A DNA stretch of 64,000 nucleotides from Salegentibacter sp. R32 (GCF_008692195.1 NZ_RXOM01000044.1:177823-241822), one strand, 5' to 3'; numbered from the stretch's first letter, positions 9,015-19,800 are shown. Program-made: numbers and translations. The notes: generated from the letters alone by a model not told the origin.

Positions 9015-11084
9015 CTATTCTTTCATAAAAATCGGTTTTTTGGTAAGGTGCCATTTTAAGCGTAAGCCTATTTCTGTAAACCTAAATCCGGCAGCGGTGG
9101 CAGAAGCAATATTACTATGCGTTCCGTAGAAGTTGACTAAAAACCTGTTGGAGAATTTATAACCCAGTTTTCCTTGAAAACGATAGGTAGATTGCTTTTT
9201 ATCATCTTCAATAAATTGAAATCCTGTTGCTGCGGTTACCCCATAAAATAAAGAAGCTTCTTTGGCAACTTCTTCATCTTTTAGAAAATCTACAAAAATT
9301 TCAGTAGCATTAAACCTCGATGGACTAAAATAAACCGTAGGCACTTGATCTTTAAAACTGATATATTGATAGTTGATTCCTCCTTTTAATACCGGTTGTG
9401 TCAAAAAATTATAATACACCGAAGTAAACAACAAATTACGTTGGTTACTATCCGATTGAAACGTATAAAAATACTGCGTAAACCAGCCTATTTTTTTATT
9501 GGTGCTTAAATTGTAATTCAAGTACAAATGATTGGCAGCGATATTCCTATCTAATAAATCGGCATTAAAATTCTGGATATCCCGTTGGTAACCAATTTCT
9601 AAATCTTGCAGTTTATAAGGTTTGATATTGAAAAAGGCTTTCCCCAATACCGCTGTATAATCGTTAGAAAAAGAACTTGCTGAAGAAATTCCGCCCAAAG
9701 CCGTAAATTTAGCTTTCGGGTGAAACTGGTAGCTCACCCCAAAATTAGCATTGTGGGAGGAAGCTTCGTTATTAGTAACTGTATTTTCTGTTTTTCGATA
9801 GGTGTAATCACCTAACAGCGTAAATTTTAAACTGATGGGAAAACTTACTTGGGTTTGTGTAGCGCAGGCTTGGTTATCGCCATTATCAAACGTGTAACTA
9901 ATTCTTTCATCTACATAAGGCGAATAAGACCTATTGAGTTTACCTAAGAAATTAGTCGCATCTTTCTGGTTTTCAAAAATAGTCAACGTCTGTTTCACCG
10001 CTTTATAAGCTTTCTCTGGTTTACCATCAGCAAAATAAGCATTGGCACTTCCTAAGTTTCCGTCAAAGGAAAGAGAATCTTTCGTCAGAATGCTTTCATA
10101 ATCTTCAATACTTTCCTTAAAATCACTTCGGTACATTCCTAAAGTTGCTCGTAACGATAAAATCCAATTTTCATTTCCGTAAGTAGAAATGTAATCTTCA
10201 ATGGTATTCTCAGCTTCTGTGAATTTTCTGTTCCAGATCAAGCTTTGCACAAAACGCTCCTGTGACTTTTTCAGAAGTGTACTGTCTTCTATTTTTTCAG
10301 CTTTTTGTAAAGATTCCTTTGCTAATACTAGCGCACGTTTATCTTTTTTGACAATATGAGCTGCCAAAGCCATTCCGTTCAATGCGGTAATGCTATCTTT
10401 AGGGCTAGTCGCCGTGAGTAAATACACTTCATTGGCTTTTTCGCTTTCTTCCATAATTAAATAAACATTGGCTTGATTGAGCAAGGTTTCTTTATCTAAA
10501 GGAAAATCTTCTAAATTTTCTAACAACAACTGAATGGAGGCTTCATAATCCTGCAACTGCATTTTGGTATAGGCAAAACCCAAGCGAATGTATTTTTTGG
10601 AAGTCATCGCATTGGGATTGTTGGGCGAAACTTCTAAAGCTTTATTCACATAGGTCAAAGCATTTTCATATTCTTTTAGATTAGAAAAAGTGTTGGCATA
10701 GCCCAATAGCGCTGCAAAATTTTCAGGATTGTTTTTCACCAGTTGTGCGTAATAGGTTTTTGCTTCAGCATAGTTTTTATTCCAAAGTAACGATTCTGCG
10801 TAATTTAACTGAACTTCTAAATCGTTCGGATACTCTTCTAATAAAGAAGAAAATAATCCAGTAGCTTTTTCTGGATCACTATTTAGCCCTACGGCCCTTC
10901 CGTAACAGATTCTCGCGGTTTTGTTATTGGGATATTGCTGAAGTACATCAGCGAAAAAAGTTTCAGCTTCTGCAAACTTCCCATTTTCAAGAAACTGAAA
11001 TCCTTCTTTCATCTCTTGAGCTAAGGCTGAAAAACCAATTAAATTGAATATAAAACCAACTAATAATAGTCTGAAAATTTTCAT
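9015..11084 (-). CDS. TPR-beta-barrel protein, putative outer-membrane polysaccharide exporter
   Basis: 689 aa. Signal peptide (1-22, ALAQ). Residues about 24-395 are tandem tetratricopeptide repeats (recognisable W/LNY-G-A-Y/F and P-N/D spacing, for example EYENALTYVNKALEVSPNNP). About 395-689 is a beta-barrel-like region with regularly spaced aromatic strands ending in LRLKWHLTKKPIF. A periplasmic TPR arm joined to an outer-membrane barrel is the architecture of the synthase-dependent polysaccharide exporters PgaA and PelB; this protein is shorter. It is divergent from STAS, flippase and glycosyltransferase genes, which supports an export role (inference). A YaiO-like barrel is the main alternative. 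Confidence 0.65.
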   Translation of the reverse strand: MKIFRLLLVGFIFNLIGFSALAQEMKEGFQFLENGKFAEAETFFADVLQQYPNNKTARICYGRAVGLNSDPEKATGLFSSLLEEYPNDLEVQLNYAESLLWNKNYAEAKTYYAQLVKNNPENFAALLGYANTFSNLKEYENALTYVNKALEVSPNNPNAMTSKKYIRLGFAYTKMQLQDYEASIQLLLENLEDFPLDKETLLNQANVYLIMEESEKANEVYLLTATSPKDSITALNGMALAAHIVKKDKRALVLAKESLQKAEKIEDSTLLKKSQERFVQSLIWNRKFTEAENTIEDYISTYGNENWILSLRATLGMYRSDFKESIEDYESILTKDSLSFDGNLGSANAYFADGKPEKAYKAVKQTLTIFENQKDATNFLGKLNRSYSPYVDERISYTFDNGDNQACATQTQVSFPISLKFTLLGDYTYRKTENTVTNNEASSHNANFGVSYQFHPKAKFTALGGISSASSFSNDYTAVLGKAFFNIKPYKLQDLEIGYQRDIQNFNADLLDRNIAANHLYLNYNLSTNKKIGWFTQYFYTFQSDSNQRNLLFTSVYYNFLTQPVLKGGINYQYISFKDQVPTVYFSPSRFNATEIFVDFLKDEEVAKEASLFYGVTAATGFQFIEDDKKQSTYRFQGKLGYKFSNRFLVNFYGTHSNIASATAAGFRFTEIGLRLKWHLTKKPIFMKE

Positions 11085-11173
11085 TGTAGTTTATTTCTTA
11101 TTGAACAGGTACAAGTTACATATAGCAGCGTTATTATTCATCTACACAACAGAACCATTCATCGAAACTTCAA

Positions 11174-11203
11174 TTTGCTTCATTGAATTAAGGCAGATAT
11201 TTG
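11174..11203 (+). promoter_or_regulatory. Bacteroidota-type promoter for the STAS-flippase-GT operon
   Basis: TTTG at 11174-11177, 18-nt spacer, GATATTTG at 11196-11203 (one mismatch to TAnnTTTG). The predicted start near 11209 gives a leader of about 26 nt before the ATG at 11235. Confidence 0.5.
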
Positions 11204-11234
11204 AATCAAATTATAACACATAAAACTTAAAAAT

Positions 11235-11543
11235 ATGGCTTTTTTTATCACACAAAACAATGAGTTAGTTAAACTTTCAGGTAATCTCACGGTAAGTACC
11301 GCACAATTAGTAAGAACACATATTGAAGCTCTTCTTAGGAATATTGACTTTTTCACTATCGACCTTAGTGAGATAGATAGTATTGACACGGGAAGCGTGT
11401 TAGAACTTAAGAATTTAGTGGAAACAGCTTTTAAAGAGGGAAAGAAAATTGTCTTTATGGGGAAACAGAACGAGAAAATTATAGGAGCATTTAAACGATG
11501 CAACATCAATTTGTTTAGCGGTAAATTTACGATTGCCGCATAG
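11235..11543 (+). CDS. STAS-domain protein (anti-sigma-antagonist type)
   Basis: 102 aa, a stand-alone STAS domain. Expected landmarks are present: N-terminal beta strand, FTIDLSEIDSIDTGSVLEL around residues 40-58, then the helix and the GAFKRCNINLFSG C-terminal segment. In SpoIIAA-type proteins the residue after the conserved Asp is the serine phosphorylated by an anti-sigma kinase; here it is Thr52 (D51-T52-G53-S54), which could still accept phosphate. No RsbW-like kinase or sigma factor is encoded nearby. Its place as first gene of an operon with a flippase and a glycosyltransferase suggests post-translational control of polysaccharide assembly, not a sigma switch (inference). It starts 22 bp before the next gene. 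Confidence 0.8.
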   Translation: MAFFITQNNELVKLSGNLTVSTAQLVRTHIEALLRNIDFFTIDLSEIDSIDTGSVLELKNLVETAFKEGKKIVFMGKQNEKIIGAFKRCNINLFSGKFTIAA

Positions 11544-11565
11544 CCAAAACTAAAAAAGTAAAATT

Positions 11566-12822
11566 ATGATAGCTTCTTCTACCCTTCCTTACAAATTAAC
11601 TTTAAAGCCGGAACAGGTTTTTATGTTGAGTGCCCTTGTGGTTAACGGTGGTAATTATTTGTACAACTTAGTTTTGGGAAGAATTTTAGGTCCCGAAAAA
11701 TTTGCAGATGCCGCTATTTTAATCACCTTATTAATGGTGCTTTCATTTGTAGCAATGACTTTTCAGCTTTCGGTGACTAAGTTTACGGCAGGTTTGGAAG
11801 GAGCAAAACAATTCAGATTTTTTAGTTTTATAAAGAAAGTCGCTATCATCTGCGGGATTGGTTTAGGAGCAGGCATTGCCTTTTTTGCCGGTGATTTACA
11901 GCAAATTTTCCAGACCAATTCCAAAGAAATGTTTTACTTTTTTGCAGCCGGTGTTCCTGTGTACTTTTTAATGAGTACCAATCGAGGCTATTTTCAAGGA
12001 AATAAAAGTTTTTATAAGCTTTCGTTCACCTATCAAACTGAAATGATAAGCAGATTGGTTATCACTTTAATTTTGGTATTAAGTTTAAAAAGCAATACGT
12101 CTTTATTAATTGCAGCAGGAATATTTATTTCTTTCATTTTCGGGCTTTTTCCCTATCAGAAAAGTAAAACAAAGCAGGTTTCTGAAACTAAGTTAGAAAT
12201 GAGTAGTTTAAAATCTATCTTCGGTTTTATTCTTATTACGGCATTTTATGAGCTTACGCAAATCATCATCAACAATAGTGATATTTTATTGGTGAAGCAT
12301 TATTTTGAAGCTTATGAAGCCGGACTTTACGCTTCGTTGGCCTTAATAGGAAGAATGGTATATTTTGTGGCGTGGATGTTTGTGATGATTTTATTGCCTA
12401 CCGTGGTAAAATTGAAAAAAGAAGGTAAAGATCCACTTCCTGTATTTTTTAAATATTTAAGCCTTATTAGTTTGTTGGCAGGAAGCATTGTTGTGGTTAC
12501 TTTCTTCTTTCCTGAAACTATTATCCAGTTAATGTTTGGGGAAGCCTATATCACGATGGCACCACTTTTATGGAAATACGCTTTGGCCACTTCCATCTTT
12601 GCAGTATCCAATGTGTTTGTGTATTACTTTTTATCCTTAGAAAAATATTTACCGGTTATTATTTCAGGTGTTTTCGGAGTAAGTCAAGTAGCTTTCATTG
12701 TATTCTTTCATCAAAGTCTAGCACAAGTAGTGGAAGTGCAAATAGCAATTATAAGTTTTCTATTGGTTATACAGTTAGGTTTGTTCTTTTATCAACAGAA
12801 GAAGAAAATTCACCGAAAGTAA
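11566..12822 (+). CDS. MOP-superfamily polysaccharide flippase (Wzx/PelG-like)
   Basis: 418 aa with about 12 hydrophobic segments spread over the whole length, typical of the oligosaccharide flippase family. The N-terminus carries the family-like NYLYNLVLGRILGPEKFADAAIL motif just after the first membrane helix. It lies between the STAS gene (22-bp gap) and a GT4 gene (80-bp gap to the chosen start). In the Pel system a MOP-type membrane protein (PelG) pairs with a GT4 enzyme (PelF), and the same pair stands here. Whether it flips a lipid-linked unit or exports a growing chain cannot be told from sequence. Confidence 0.75.
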   Translation: MIASSTLPYKLTLKPEQVFMLSALVVNGGNYLYNLVLGRILGPEKFADAAILITLLMVLSFVAMTFQLSVTKFTAGLEGAKQFRFFSFIKKVAIICGIGLGAGIAFFAGDLQQIFQTNSKEMFYFFAAGVPVYFLMSTNRGYFQGNKSFYKLSFTYQTEMISRLVITLILVLSLKSNTSLLIAAGIFISFIFGLFPYQKSKTKQVSETKLEMSSLKSIFGFILITAFYELTQIIINNSDILLVKHYFEAYEAGLYASLALIGRMVYFVAWMFVMILLPTVVKLKKEGKDPLPVFFKYLSLISLLAGSIVVVTFFFPETIIQLMFGEAYITMAPLLWKYALATSIFAVSNVFVYYFLSLEKYLPVIISGVFGVSQVAFIVFFHQSLAQVVEVQIAIISFLLVIQLGLFFYQQKKKIHRK

Positions 12823-12902
12823 ACTTTCATTTATCGAAGAAATCAAATATGAAAGCCTTAAAACAAGACTTTTACCTAAAGAAACAAAATAAAACTATTA
12901 TT

Positions 12903-14099
12903 ATGAAATTAGCAATCGTAACAGCATTCCCGCCCAGCAAAGTAACCTTAAACGAATATGGTTACCACTTAGTAAAAAACTTTGCACAAAAAGAAGATAT
13001 AGATGAATTGGTTTTAATTACAGATTATACGGAAGAGCCAAAGCAATTGGATTTTGACACACAAGGATGTAGAATCACCGTAAAAGATTGCTGGAAGTTC
13101 AACAGTTACAAAAACGTATTCAGTATCTACAAAACCATTCAGGAGGAGAAGCCAGACGCTATCTTATTTAACTTGCAGTTTATGAAATTTGGTGATAAAA
13201 AAATTGCTGCAGCTTTAGGACTTTTATTACCTATGATTTTTAAACTAAAAGGAGTCGCTACCATTGTCTTGCTACATAATATTTTAGAGCAAGTAGATTT
13301 AGGTAGCGCCGGGTTTACTTCTAACAAGTTAATGCAAAAGGTATATAACTTTATAGGAAGTACGCTTACCAAAGTTTTATTAAAAGCTGATGTGGTAGCG
13401 GTAACGATTAGTAAATATGTAGAAATACTTCAAAGTAAATATAAGGCAGAAAACGTGGTGCTTATTCCGCACGGTTCTTTTGAAACCCCGCCACAACCAA
13501 GTTTCGATTTACCAAAAGGACCTAAAAAAGTAATGACCTTCGGTAAATTTGGAACTTACAAAAAAGTAGAAATCCTAATCGAGGCGGTAGAGCAAATTAG
13601 AAAACGCACTAATGAAGCCATAGAAATTGTTATCGCCGGAACCGATAGCCCCAACACACCGGGTTATTTAGCCGGAGTTCAAGAAAAATATAAGCACGTA
13701 CCGAACATTACCTTTACCGGTTATGTGGAAGAAAGTGATGTTCCTGTTATTTTTGGTGAAAGTGCAGTAGTGGTATTCCCTTATACTTCAACTACCGGAA
13801 GTTCAGGAGTTTTACATCAAGCAGGAAGTTATGGAAAAGCCGTGGTATTACCAGATTTAGGAGATTTAGGTATTTTGGTTAGAGAAGAGGGTTACCGTGG
13901 TCAATTTTTCAACCCAACCAGCGTAGAATCTCTTGCTGATGCGGTAGAAAAAATTATCTGTAATGATGCGTATAGAGTTAAATTGGCCAAAGCGAATTAT
14001 CAAGCCGCGTGTTCTTTACCGATGGAAACTATTACCGATATGTATTTACAGCAATTTGAAGCTTTACAAAATGCTAAAATACCAAGTGTATTAGTATGA
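12903..14099 (+). CDS. GT4-like glycosyltransferase
   Basis: 398 aa from the ATG at 12903, chosen because MKLAIVTAFPPS is the normal first beta strand of a GT-B enzyme. The frame is open further upstream (in-frame ATG at 12849 and beyond) but that part overlaps the flippase gene out of frame and looks non-coding. GT-B features: N-terminal Rossmann half, hinge near PHGSFE, C-terminal half beginning MTFGKFGTYKKVEILIEA. Odd point: the usual E-x7-E sugar-nucleotide motif is replaced by TGSSGVLHQAGSYGK, without either glutamate. It overlaps the convergent glycoside hydrolase-like gene by 9 bp. Confidence 0.75.
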   Translation: MKLAIVTAFPPSKVTLNEYGYHLVKNFAQKEDIDELVLITDYTEEPKQLDFDTQGCRITVKDCWKFNSYKNVFSIYKTIQEEKPDAILFNLQFMKFGDKKIAAALGLLLPMIFKLKGVATIVLLHNILEQVDLGSAGFTSNKLMQKVYNFIGSTLTKVLLKADVVAVTISKYVEILQSKYKAENVVLIPHGSFETPPQPSFDLPKGPKKVMTFGKFGTYKKVEILIEAVEQIRKRTNEAIEIVIAGTDSPNTPGYLAGVQEKYKHVPNITFTGYVEESDVPVIFGESAVVVFPYTSTTGSSGVLHQAGSYGKAVVLPDLGDLGILVREEGYRGQFFNPTSVESLADAVEKIICNDAYRVKLAKANYQAACSLPMETITDMYLQQFEALQNAKIPSVLV

Positions 14100-15641
14100 C
14101 ATATAATTGGATGAAAGTTTAAGATTACCCCGCGAATTTATAAATCCAAAGTGCTTTTGGCGGGCTTTGCGCCAAGGCAATCTCCCTACCACATCGGTAG
14201 GGATTTTTTTAAAATCGTAAAGCGTCCAAGACATAAATGCAAGCTGTTCTTTTTCTAGAAAAGCTTGCATTTTTTTATGGTATTCCGCTTGTGCTTCTTC
14301 ACTATTGCTCCACAAGTTCCAAAGTCCATCGTATGAAGTGGCACCAAATTCTTGCAAGACCAAAGGTTTATTTACTTTCTCATTCAATGTTGAATAATCT
14401 TCTTCTAAATCAGATAAATCTTTGTAATAATGAAAAGAAACCAAATCTAGCTTTTCACTTAATAGATGTGCTTGGTCTGGAGTTGACCAGCCCACCGTGA
14501 GTAAATGTTGTTGATCTACTTCTTTTATTTGCGTAATAAGATGCGACAACCAAGCCAAAACATTTTCTTTTCCGCGACTTTCAAAATCTAAATCGGGTTC
14601 ATTTTTTAAATCCCAAGCTAAAATTGCCGGGTGGTTTTTTACCGAACTAACAATTGCTTCAGCGTGGCGGTGTGTTAAGGTCCAATCTAACACCGAATAA
14701 TCCCCATAAAAATCAAAAAGCGTGACCACTACTTTTAATTTACTTTCTTCAGCGATATCTAACACTTTCTTCAGCTTTTTTAGCTTTTCCGGTTTTACTT
14801 CAGCTTTGCCAAAATCTTCATATTGAATAAAAATCCGAACGCTATTCAAACCTTGATTTTTAATAAGCTGAAAATCTTTCTGAATTACCAAAGTATCAAA
14901 ATCGTCTCCAAACATATCCCAAGGAGAATCCTGCGGATAATAGTTAATGCCCTTTACAATAAACGGCTTTCCGTTTTTATAAAGTTTCTTTCCCTTAATT
15001 TTAATTTCTGAAGAAGTTTGTACAGAATCCTTTTTAATTTTGGAAGGAATTTTTACCAAATGTCGAATGCGCCAAAAGCCATCTTCCAAAAGCATCATCA
15101 CTTGATAAGCGGAAGTATCTTCTTGAATAGTGACCAGTTTTTCATTTTGATACACCTTTTGGTATTCCACCACTTCTTCATCGGTAAGAACCACAAGTTG
15201 ACCATCGGCACTGTAAAACTCAACTTTAGGCGAATGATGAAGCGTGGTAGCTTCAATAGAAATGTTTTGCGCTTCATTTAATTTAATAATTTCATGTAGA
15301 TTTACCCGAGCGTTATCAGTGTAAAAATCAGCAATTCCGTGGGTGTTATTGGTTTTGTAAGAGTTGTTCCGTACATACCAAGATTTTAAATAATCGTCTT
15401 CTATTTCTTGAAGAGTAGGTTTTTCCATCGGGCGACCTTCTACAGCAGAAATATCCCAGTTTATTTTGGGTGTATAAATTTTACTGTTGATGACCTCAGC
15501 GTGCAACATTGTAGAACGGTCAGCTCCTGTATTTAGGTAAGCCAAAACCGAACTAATTCCCCAAATAATTAAGCCATTTACCGCTACAAAAGTGACGATT
15601 AATAAAGCCCGATATAAATTTTTATTTAATTTTTTACTCAT
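14091..15641 (-). CDS. Membrane-anchored TIM-barrel glycoside hydrolase-like protein with NTF2-like domain
   Basis: 516 aa. One N-terminal membrane anchor (about 11-34) with the rest on the periplasmic side. Residues about 75-200 look like an NTF2/SnoaL-type domain (DDYLKSWYV, FYTDNARV, GFWRIRHLVK). From 216 a cellulase-type (beta/alpha)8 barrel begins with LYKNGKPFIVKGINYYP. Putative acid/base is Glu348 in WDLKNEPD and nucleophile Glu431 in LVLQEFGA, both expected for clan GH-A (GH5/GH2-like). It may trim or process the polymer made by this locus, as PelA and similar hydrolases do (inference). Start and stop overlap the upstream gene by 8 bp, indicating translational coupling. Confidence 0.75.
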   Translation of the reverse strand: MSKKLNKNLYRALLIVTFVAVNGLIIWGISSVLAYLNTGADRSTMLHAEVINSKIYTPKINWDISAVEGRPMEKPTLQEIEDDYLKSWYVRNNSYKTNNTHGIADFYTDNARVNLHEIIKLNEAQNISIEATTLHHSPKVEFYSADGQLVVLTDEEVVEYQKVYQNEKLVTIQEDTSAYQVMMLLEDGFWRIRHLVKIPSKIKKDSVQTSSEIKIKGKKLYKNGKPFIVKGINYYPQDSPWDMFGDDFDTLVIQKDFQLIKNQGLNSVRIFIQYEDFGKAEVKPEKLKKLKKVLDIAEESKLKVVVTLFDFYGDYSVLDWTLTHRHAEAIVSSVKNHPAILAWDLKNEPDLDFESRGKENVLAWLSHLITQIKEVDQQHLLTVGWSTPDQAHLLSEKLDLVSFHYYKDLSDLEEDYSTLNEKVNKPLVLQEFGATSYDGLWNLWSNSEEAQAEYHKKMQAFLEKEQLAFMSWTLYDFKKIPTDVVGRLPWRKARQKHFGFINSRGNLKLSSNYMSY

Positions 15642-16860
15642 ATTTTCTTTCTCTAATCTCTTTCGTGATACCTAAAGCTTTTAGCTGAAATGAATAGCTT
15701 TTTTCAGGATAAAACTCTTTTGCCAATTGAAACTCCACCATTCCTTTAGAAGAAGTTTTTTGTTTGGTTTCTATCAATTCCCCGTCGTGATAAATCAACA
15801 ATTTTACTTGCGCGCCATCCGGAATTAATTGGCCCATAAAACTTAACAACGGGCCTACTGTTATTTTTCTATTTTCTGCTGAAAATTTCACCGGAAAATC
15901 TTCCAAAATCGATTCATAGGTTAAATTGATTGAATTGCTTTCTGCCACTCCGGGAATGTAGGCTTTTATCTTCCAAGTTTGTGGTGCATCGGGATGAAGC
16001 ATTTTCGCTTTGGCAATTCCGTTAATCGTGGAAGCGTAGGTTTTTAATAGGTGATTTTCTTCCGTGGTGATTAAAAACTCAACCATCGTACCATCAGCAA
16101 TAATATTTTTGAATTCATCTTTAATAATGGAGGTTGAAAATTCCGTGAGTTGATTTCCATCGGCATATTCATGATTTCTATCAAATGAAATTTGAAAGTC
16201 GGTTGCGTTGGAAGGATATATATTAGAGGTAAATTCTTTTGAGGAGGTTCCGTTTACTTCAGAGGAAATTTGCATAATTCCCGATTTGGGTTCACTCATC
16301 ATATTTCGCCAAGCCATCAGGTTTTCAGTAAAAACTTTAAATTCACTAATTGTATTTTTATACTGCTTAAATATCAAAACTTCTGTACTATCGGGCAAAG
16401 GATTGTCGTAAACATCGGTTGGTGAAACTACCAACATGGAAAAATCTTCATAACCCGCTACAATACTTCGGGGTCCCAAATAGGTTTCTAACTGAGTTTT
16501 AGTAGAAGTAGCCGGAACAATTTTTAGAATTCCGCTTAATAGTTGCTCACTTTCACTTAACAAAACCCAAGTTAATGCTCCTGTTTTCCTTGAAAAAAGT
16601 TCAGGAAGTTGAAAAGTAAACCGATTATTTTCTTTTTTGCTTTCCGTTAATAACGTGCTTCCAAACGAATGATGAAGGTAAAGTTTGAGATTTTCAACAC
16701 CGGTAATCTTAAAATTTAGTTGAATAGCTTCCCCTGCTTGAAAAGTGGATTTTTCAGTCAATACTTCTGCCTGAGCTTCTTCTGATTTTTGGATATACGC
16801 AAACGAACAGATGCTTCCTGCTAAACCTAAAAGTAAGATGAATAACTGAAATTTCTTCAT
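15634..16860 (-). CDS. Secreted beta-rich protein of unknown function
   Basis: 408 aa, signal peptide at 1-22 (LLLGLAGSICSFAY). The rest appears to be consecutive beta-sandwich (Ig/macroglobulin-like) domains: segments such as TFQAGEAIQLNFKITG, ISFDRNHEYADGN and VEFQLAKEFYPEKSYSFQLKA have the look of MG-type domains. No catalytic motif is seen. The ATG overlaps the stop of the 1029-aa membrane protein gene by one base (TAATG) and its end overlaps the next gene by 8 bp, so it is the middle gene of a tightly coupled three-gene operon. Probably a periplasmic partner of the other two proteins (inference). Confidence 0.6.
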   Translation of the reverse strand: MKKFQLFILLLGLAGSICSFAYIQKSEEAQAEVLTEKSTFQAGEAIQLNFKITGVENLKLYLHHSFGSTLLTESKKENNRFTFQLPELFSRKTGALTWVLLSESEQLLSGILKIVPATSTKTQLETYLGPRSIVAGYEDFSMLVVSPTDVYDNPLPDSTEVLIFKQYKNTISEFKVFTENLMAWRNMMSEPKSGIMQISSEVNGTSSKEFTSNIYPSNATDFQISFDRNHEYADGNQLTEFSTSIIKDEFKNIIADGTMVEFLITTEENHLLKTYASTINGIAKAKMLHPDAPQTWKIKAYIPGVAESNSINLTYESILEDFPVKFSAENRKITVGPLLSFMGQLIPDGAQVKLLIYHDGELIETKQKTSSKGMVEFQLAKEFYPEKSYSFQLKALGITKEIRERKYE

Positions 16861-19800
16861 TAAAGCGGATTTCCAATATAACTATTTAATTCGACCTTTA
16901 TATAAGAAAATTCATCCGCTTTTATAGCTTGCAAATTTTCTTGATGATGACTTTCTTTTCGGTTAGGAATCACTTTTTTCGCAATAGATTCATTGGGCAA
17001 ACCATTCACATAACAATTTTCTAATGAAGAATTTAAAACTTCAACATCTATTAAATTTTCCCATTCATAAGCAAAGTACTGTTTTCGCTGAATTCTTACG
17101 CCCTCCCGCATAAATTGACTATCGACCCAAATGAGGTTTTTATCTTGATCATAATAGGAAACCAAAAGTTGAGGAATGGTCACCTCTTGTATTCCGTAGT
17201 TAAACAACGTGCCTTCCATACTATTTTCATTCATTTCTAACGCTGAAAGCGAAACTTGTTTGTATAAATCTGAAGTAGCCACATTTCCTGCCGATTGCAA
17301 ATTGAATTTAGTAGGAATATCATCTAATGCTACCGGAGTGAATTCATCGGGATTAAAAGTTTCAGGGATGGACGTTGCTGTGTCCATCCAAGCAATACCT
17401 TCAAAATCTATTCGGTAAGAAGTAACTTCCTTGGGCATCAGCTTATGCTTCATCATATATTTTGCGTTGTAATTAGCCAATTCTTCATTTTCATCATTAT
17501 ATAAAGTTGCTTTCAAGACGACATCGGCAGGAACGTTGTCTACATTTTGCAATTCGCCAATAATGGAATATTGACTGTTATTACATACTAATTTCGCCGA
17601 AAGAATTTCCAGCACCGGTTGTTTCAATACATCTTCATGATGGGTTTGCTGCGTAGTTACCCGACGACGCCCATGATTATAAAACTGCGTGGTATTATCT
17701 GAAAATAATTGATCCGGCGGAATGTCTAAATCAAAACCACTCGGTTCCAAATACCATTTTCCTTGTTTTTTTACCAGTTCGTGATAATAGGTTTTTTCAA
17801 TTTTTTCTAACGGAGTTACCCAGGTGGTTTTAGCGATGGCTTTTGCATGGTTCTTTGTTTGATTTCTTAATTCAACTTCGATGGCATTTAATTTTGCATA
17901 AGAACTCAAAATACCATCGGTCACCGAAACTTCCAACATATACTGGGCTATACTTATTTCTGAATCCGGATCTAAATAGGAATGTGCACGTTCAAACTCT
18001 TTAAAATCTAAGGCATCGTAATAGGCTTCGACAACATTTTTCCCGGTAAGTTGACTGGTATTTTTTACATAAAATAAATACACTCCATAAAACACAACAC
18101 CCAACATGAGAACTGCCCAGAGGTGATTCAGTTTAAAAAGTTTTCTGCTGAAATGATTGTAATTGTTTTCAAACTTCAGAAAATCGGGACGTTCAACTTT
18201 ATTAATTTTTAGGGTTTGGTACCAAATGACCTGCAAATTGATAATGAACGCCAGAATAACAGTAAGCATCGGGATGATGCCCCACATTAATTTGAGGAAA
18301 ACGGGAACGTCTTCTTTGGGTAAAATTTTAGAGAGTGGCGGTACATTTAATTTTTCCCAGACCATGATTCCATTTTCCAATTGTTGTAAACGCTGCCATC
18401 CGCAGAAATAGAGCAAGGGATCGTAAAACTTATCGTTAGAAAAAATGTATTTCAAATTATATTTTTCGGGAACAGTTAAAAATTGCTGTAAAGAGCCAAT
18501 TCCTTCCACTCCCCTAAATTTTGAATTTTCCAAACGCTCTACCGCTCGGGTGGTCAATTCTGGTAATCTTCTTGCGGAATGATAGTTCCCATCTACCGTT
18601 AAGGCACTGGTTTGTGCCGAAAGCCAAGCCATTTGATCTCCAAAGCCCAAGGTTAAAAAACGCCAATGGTCGTGCTGATCTTGATTAAGAAAATTAACGA
18701 TGGGCAACATTTTTATTTTCTGCGGTTGCATGGGACGGAAATATCCGATGGTGATGGTGAAAACCGTCATTAGCAAAAACATTCCTACTAAAAAAGCGCC
18801 CAATACGCGATGATAAATAGCTCCAAATTTCTGCTGCGTATAATTCCGAAGGTCGCCTTCCGCAAAGCGATAAGCAAATTCACCAAAAATAGGTAAGGAC
18901 ATAATGGAAGCCCAAAGTGTAAATCTATCTAAGGTGAGAATATTAAATGCTGTATCACCTAACATCATCCTCGGAATAGGCGTGGTGCCTCCGGTTCCCA
19001 AAATAGTTAATAAGGTAATGGAAAGCCCAAAAAACAAATAGCGTTTGGCATAATACCGATAAAAAATATAGGGCAATAGAAATAGTAAAATTCCCCATGG
19101 AATTAAAAAAAACACCAATCCCGATGAAGTGACTTCTAAAAAATTATCCCGACTTCCATGCGGAATGGGAACTTGGGTAATAGGGTTTTTCTTAGAGTTG
19201 ATCCAATAGGGAAGAATACAAAAAATGATTATGAATAGTGAACTTCCGCCAAAAAGGACAATTCTTTTAAATAATTTGAAAAAGGAGGTAAGGAATAATC
19301 GAAACCTAATTTTCTTAAAAGAACCCACTTGTTCTTTGGAATAATCCATAATGACCATCCCGATCAATGGAAAGATAAAAAATACCATTCCGAAAATGGG
19401 GGTTACGTGATGGGAAGTAACCGTTACTGCAATGAGTGATAAAGCTCTCCATAAATATTTATGCCGTCCGGTTTTAATCCATAGGTAAATTTCCGGCAAC
19501 GAATGCATTAAAATGGATATTCCTATAATGCTGGGTAACTGTCCAAAAATGTGCAAGGTTTCTACAAAGGTGGAAGAAAATACGGCCAATAAAGCTGCAT
19601 ATCCTGCTGCTTTTCTGCTTGCGGTCATAAGCAAGGAAAACCTATAAACTCCAGTTATAAATAAAATGACCGCAATGATTGCCACAGTAAACATCCCGAA
19701 TTTGAGTCCGCCGAGTAAACTTAACAACCCAATTGCTTGATGAACCAATGGGGGATAGCCCATCACGGTAAAACCGGTGTACCATTTATAGTTCCAAGGT

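Noticed and set aside
12570-12902. Upstream extension of the GT4 frame into the flippase gene
   Set aside because: The extra 111 residues overlap the flippase out of frame and are Ser/Arg/Cys-rich without family character; the GT-B fold starts at the ATG at 12903.
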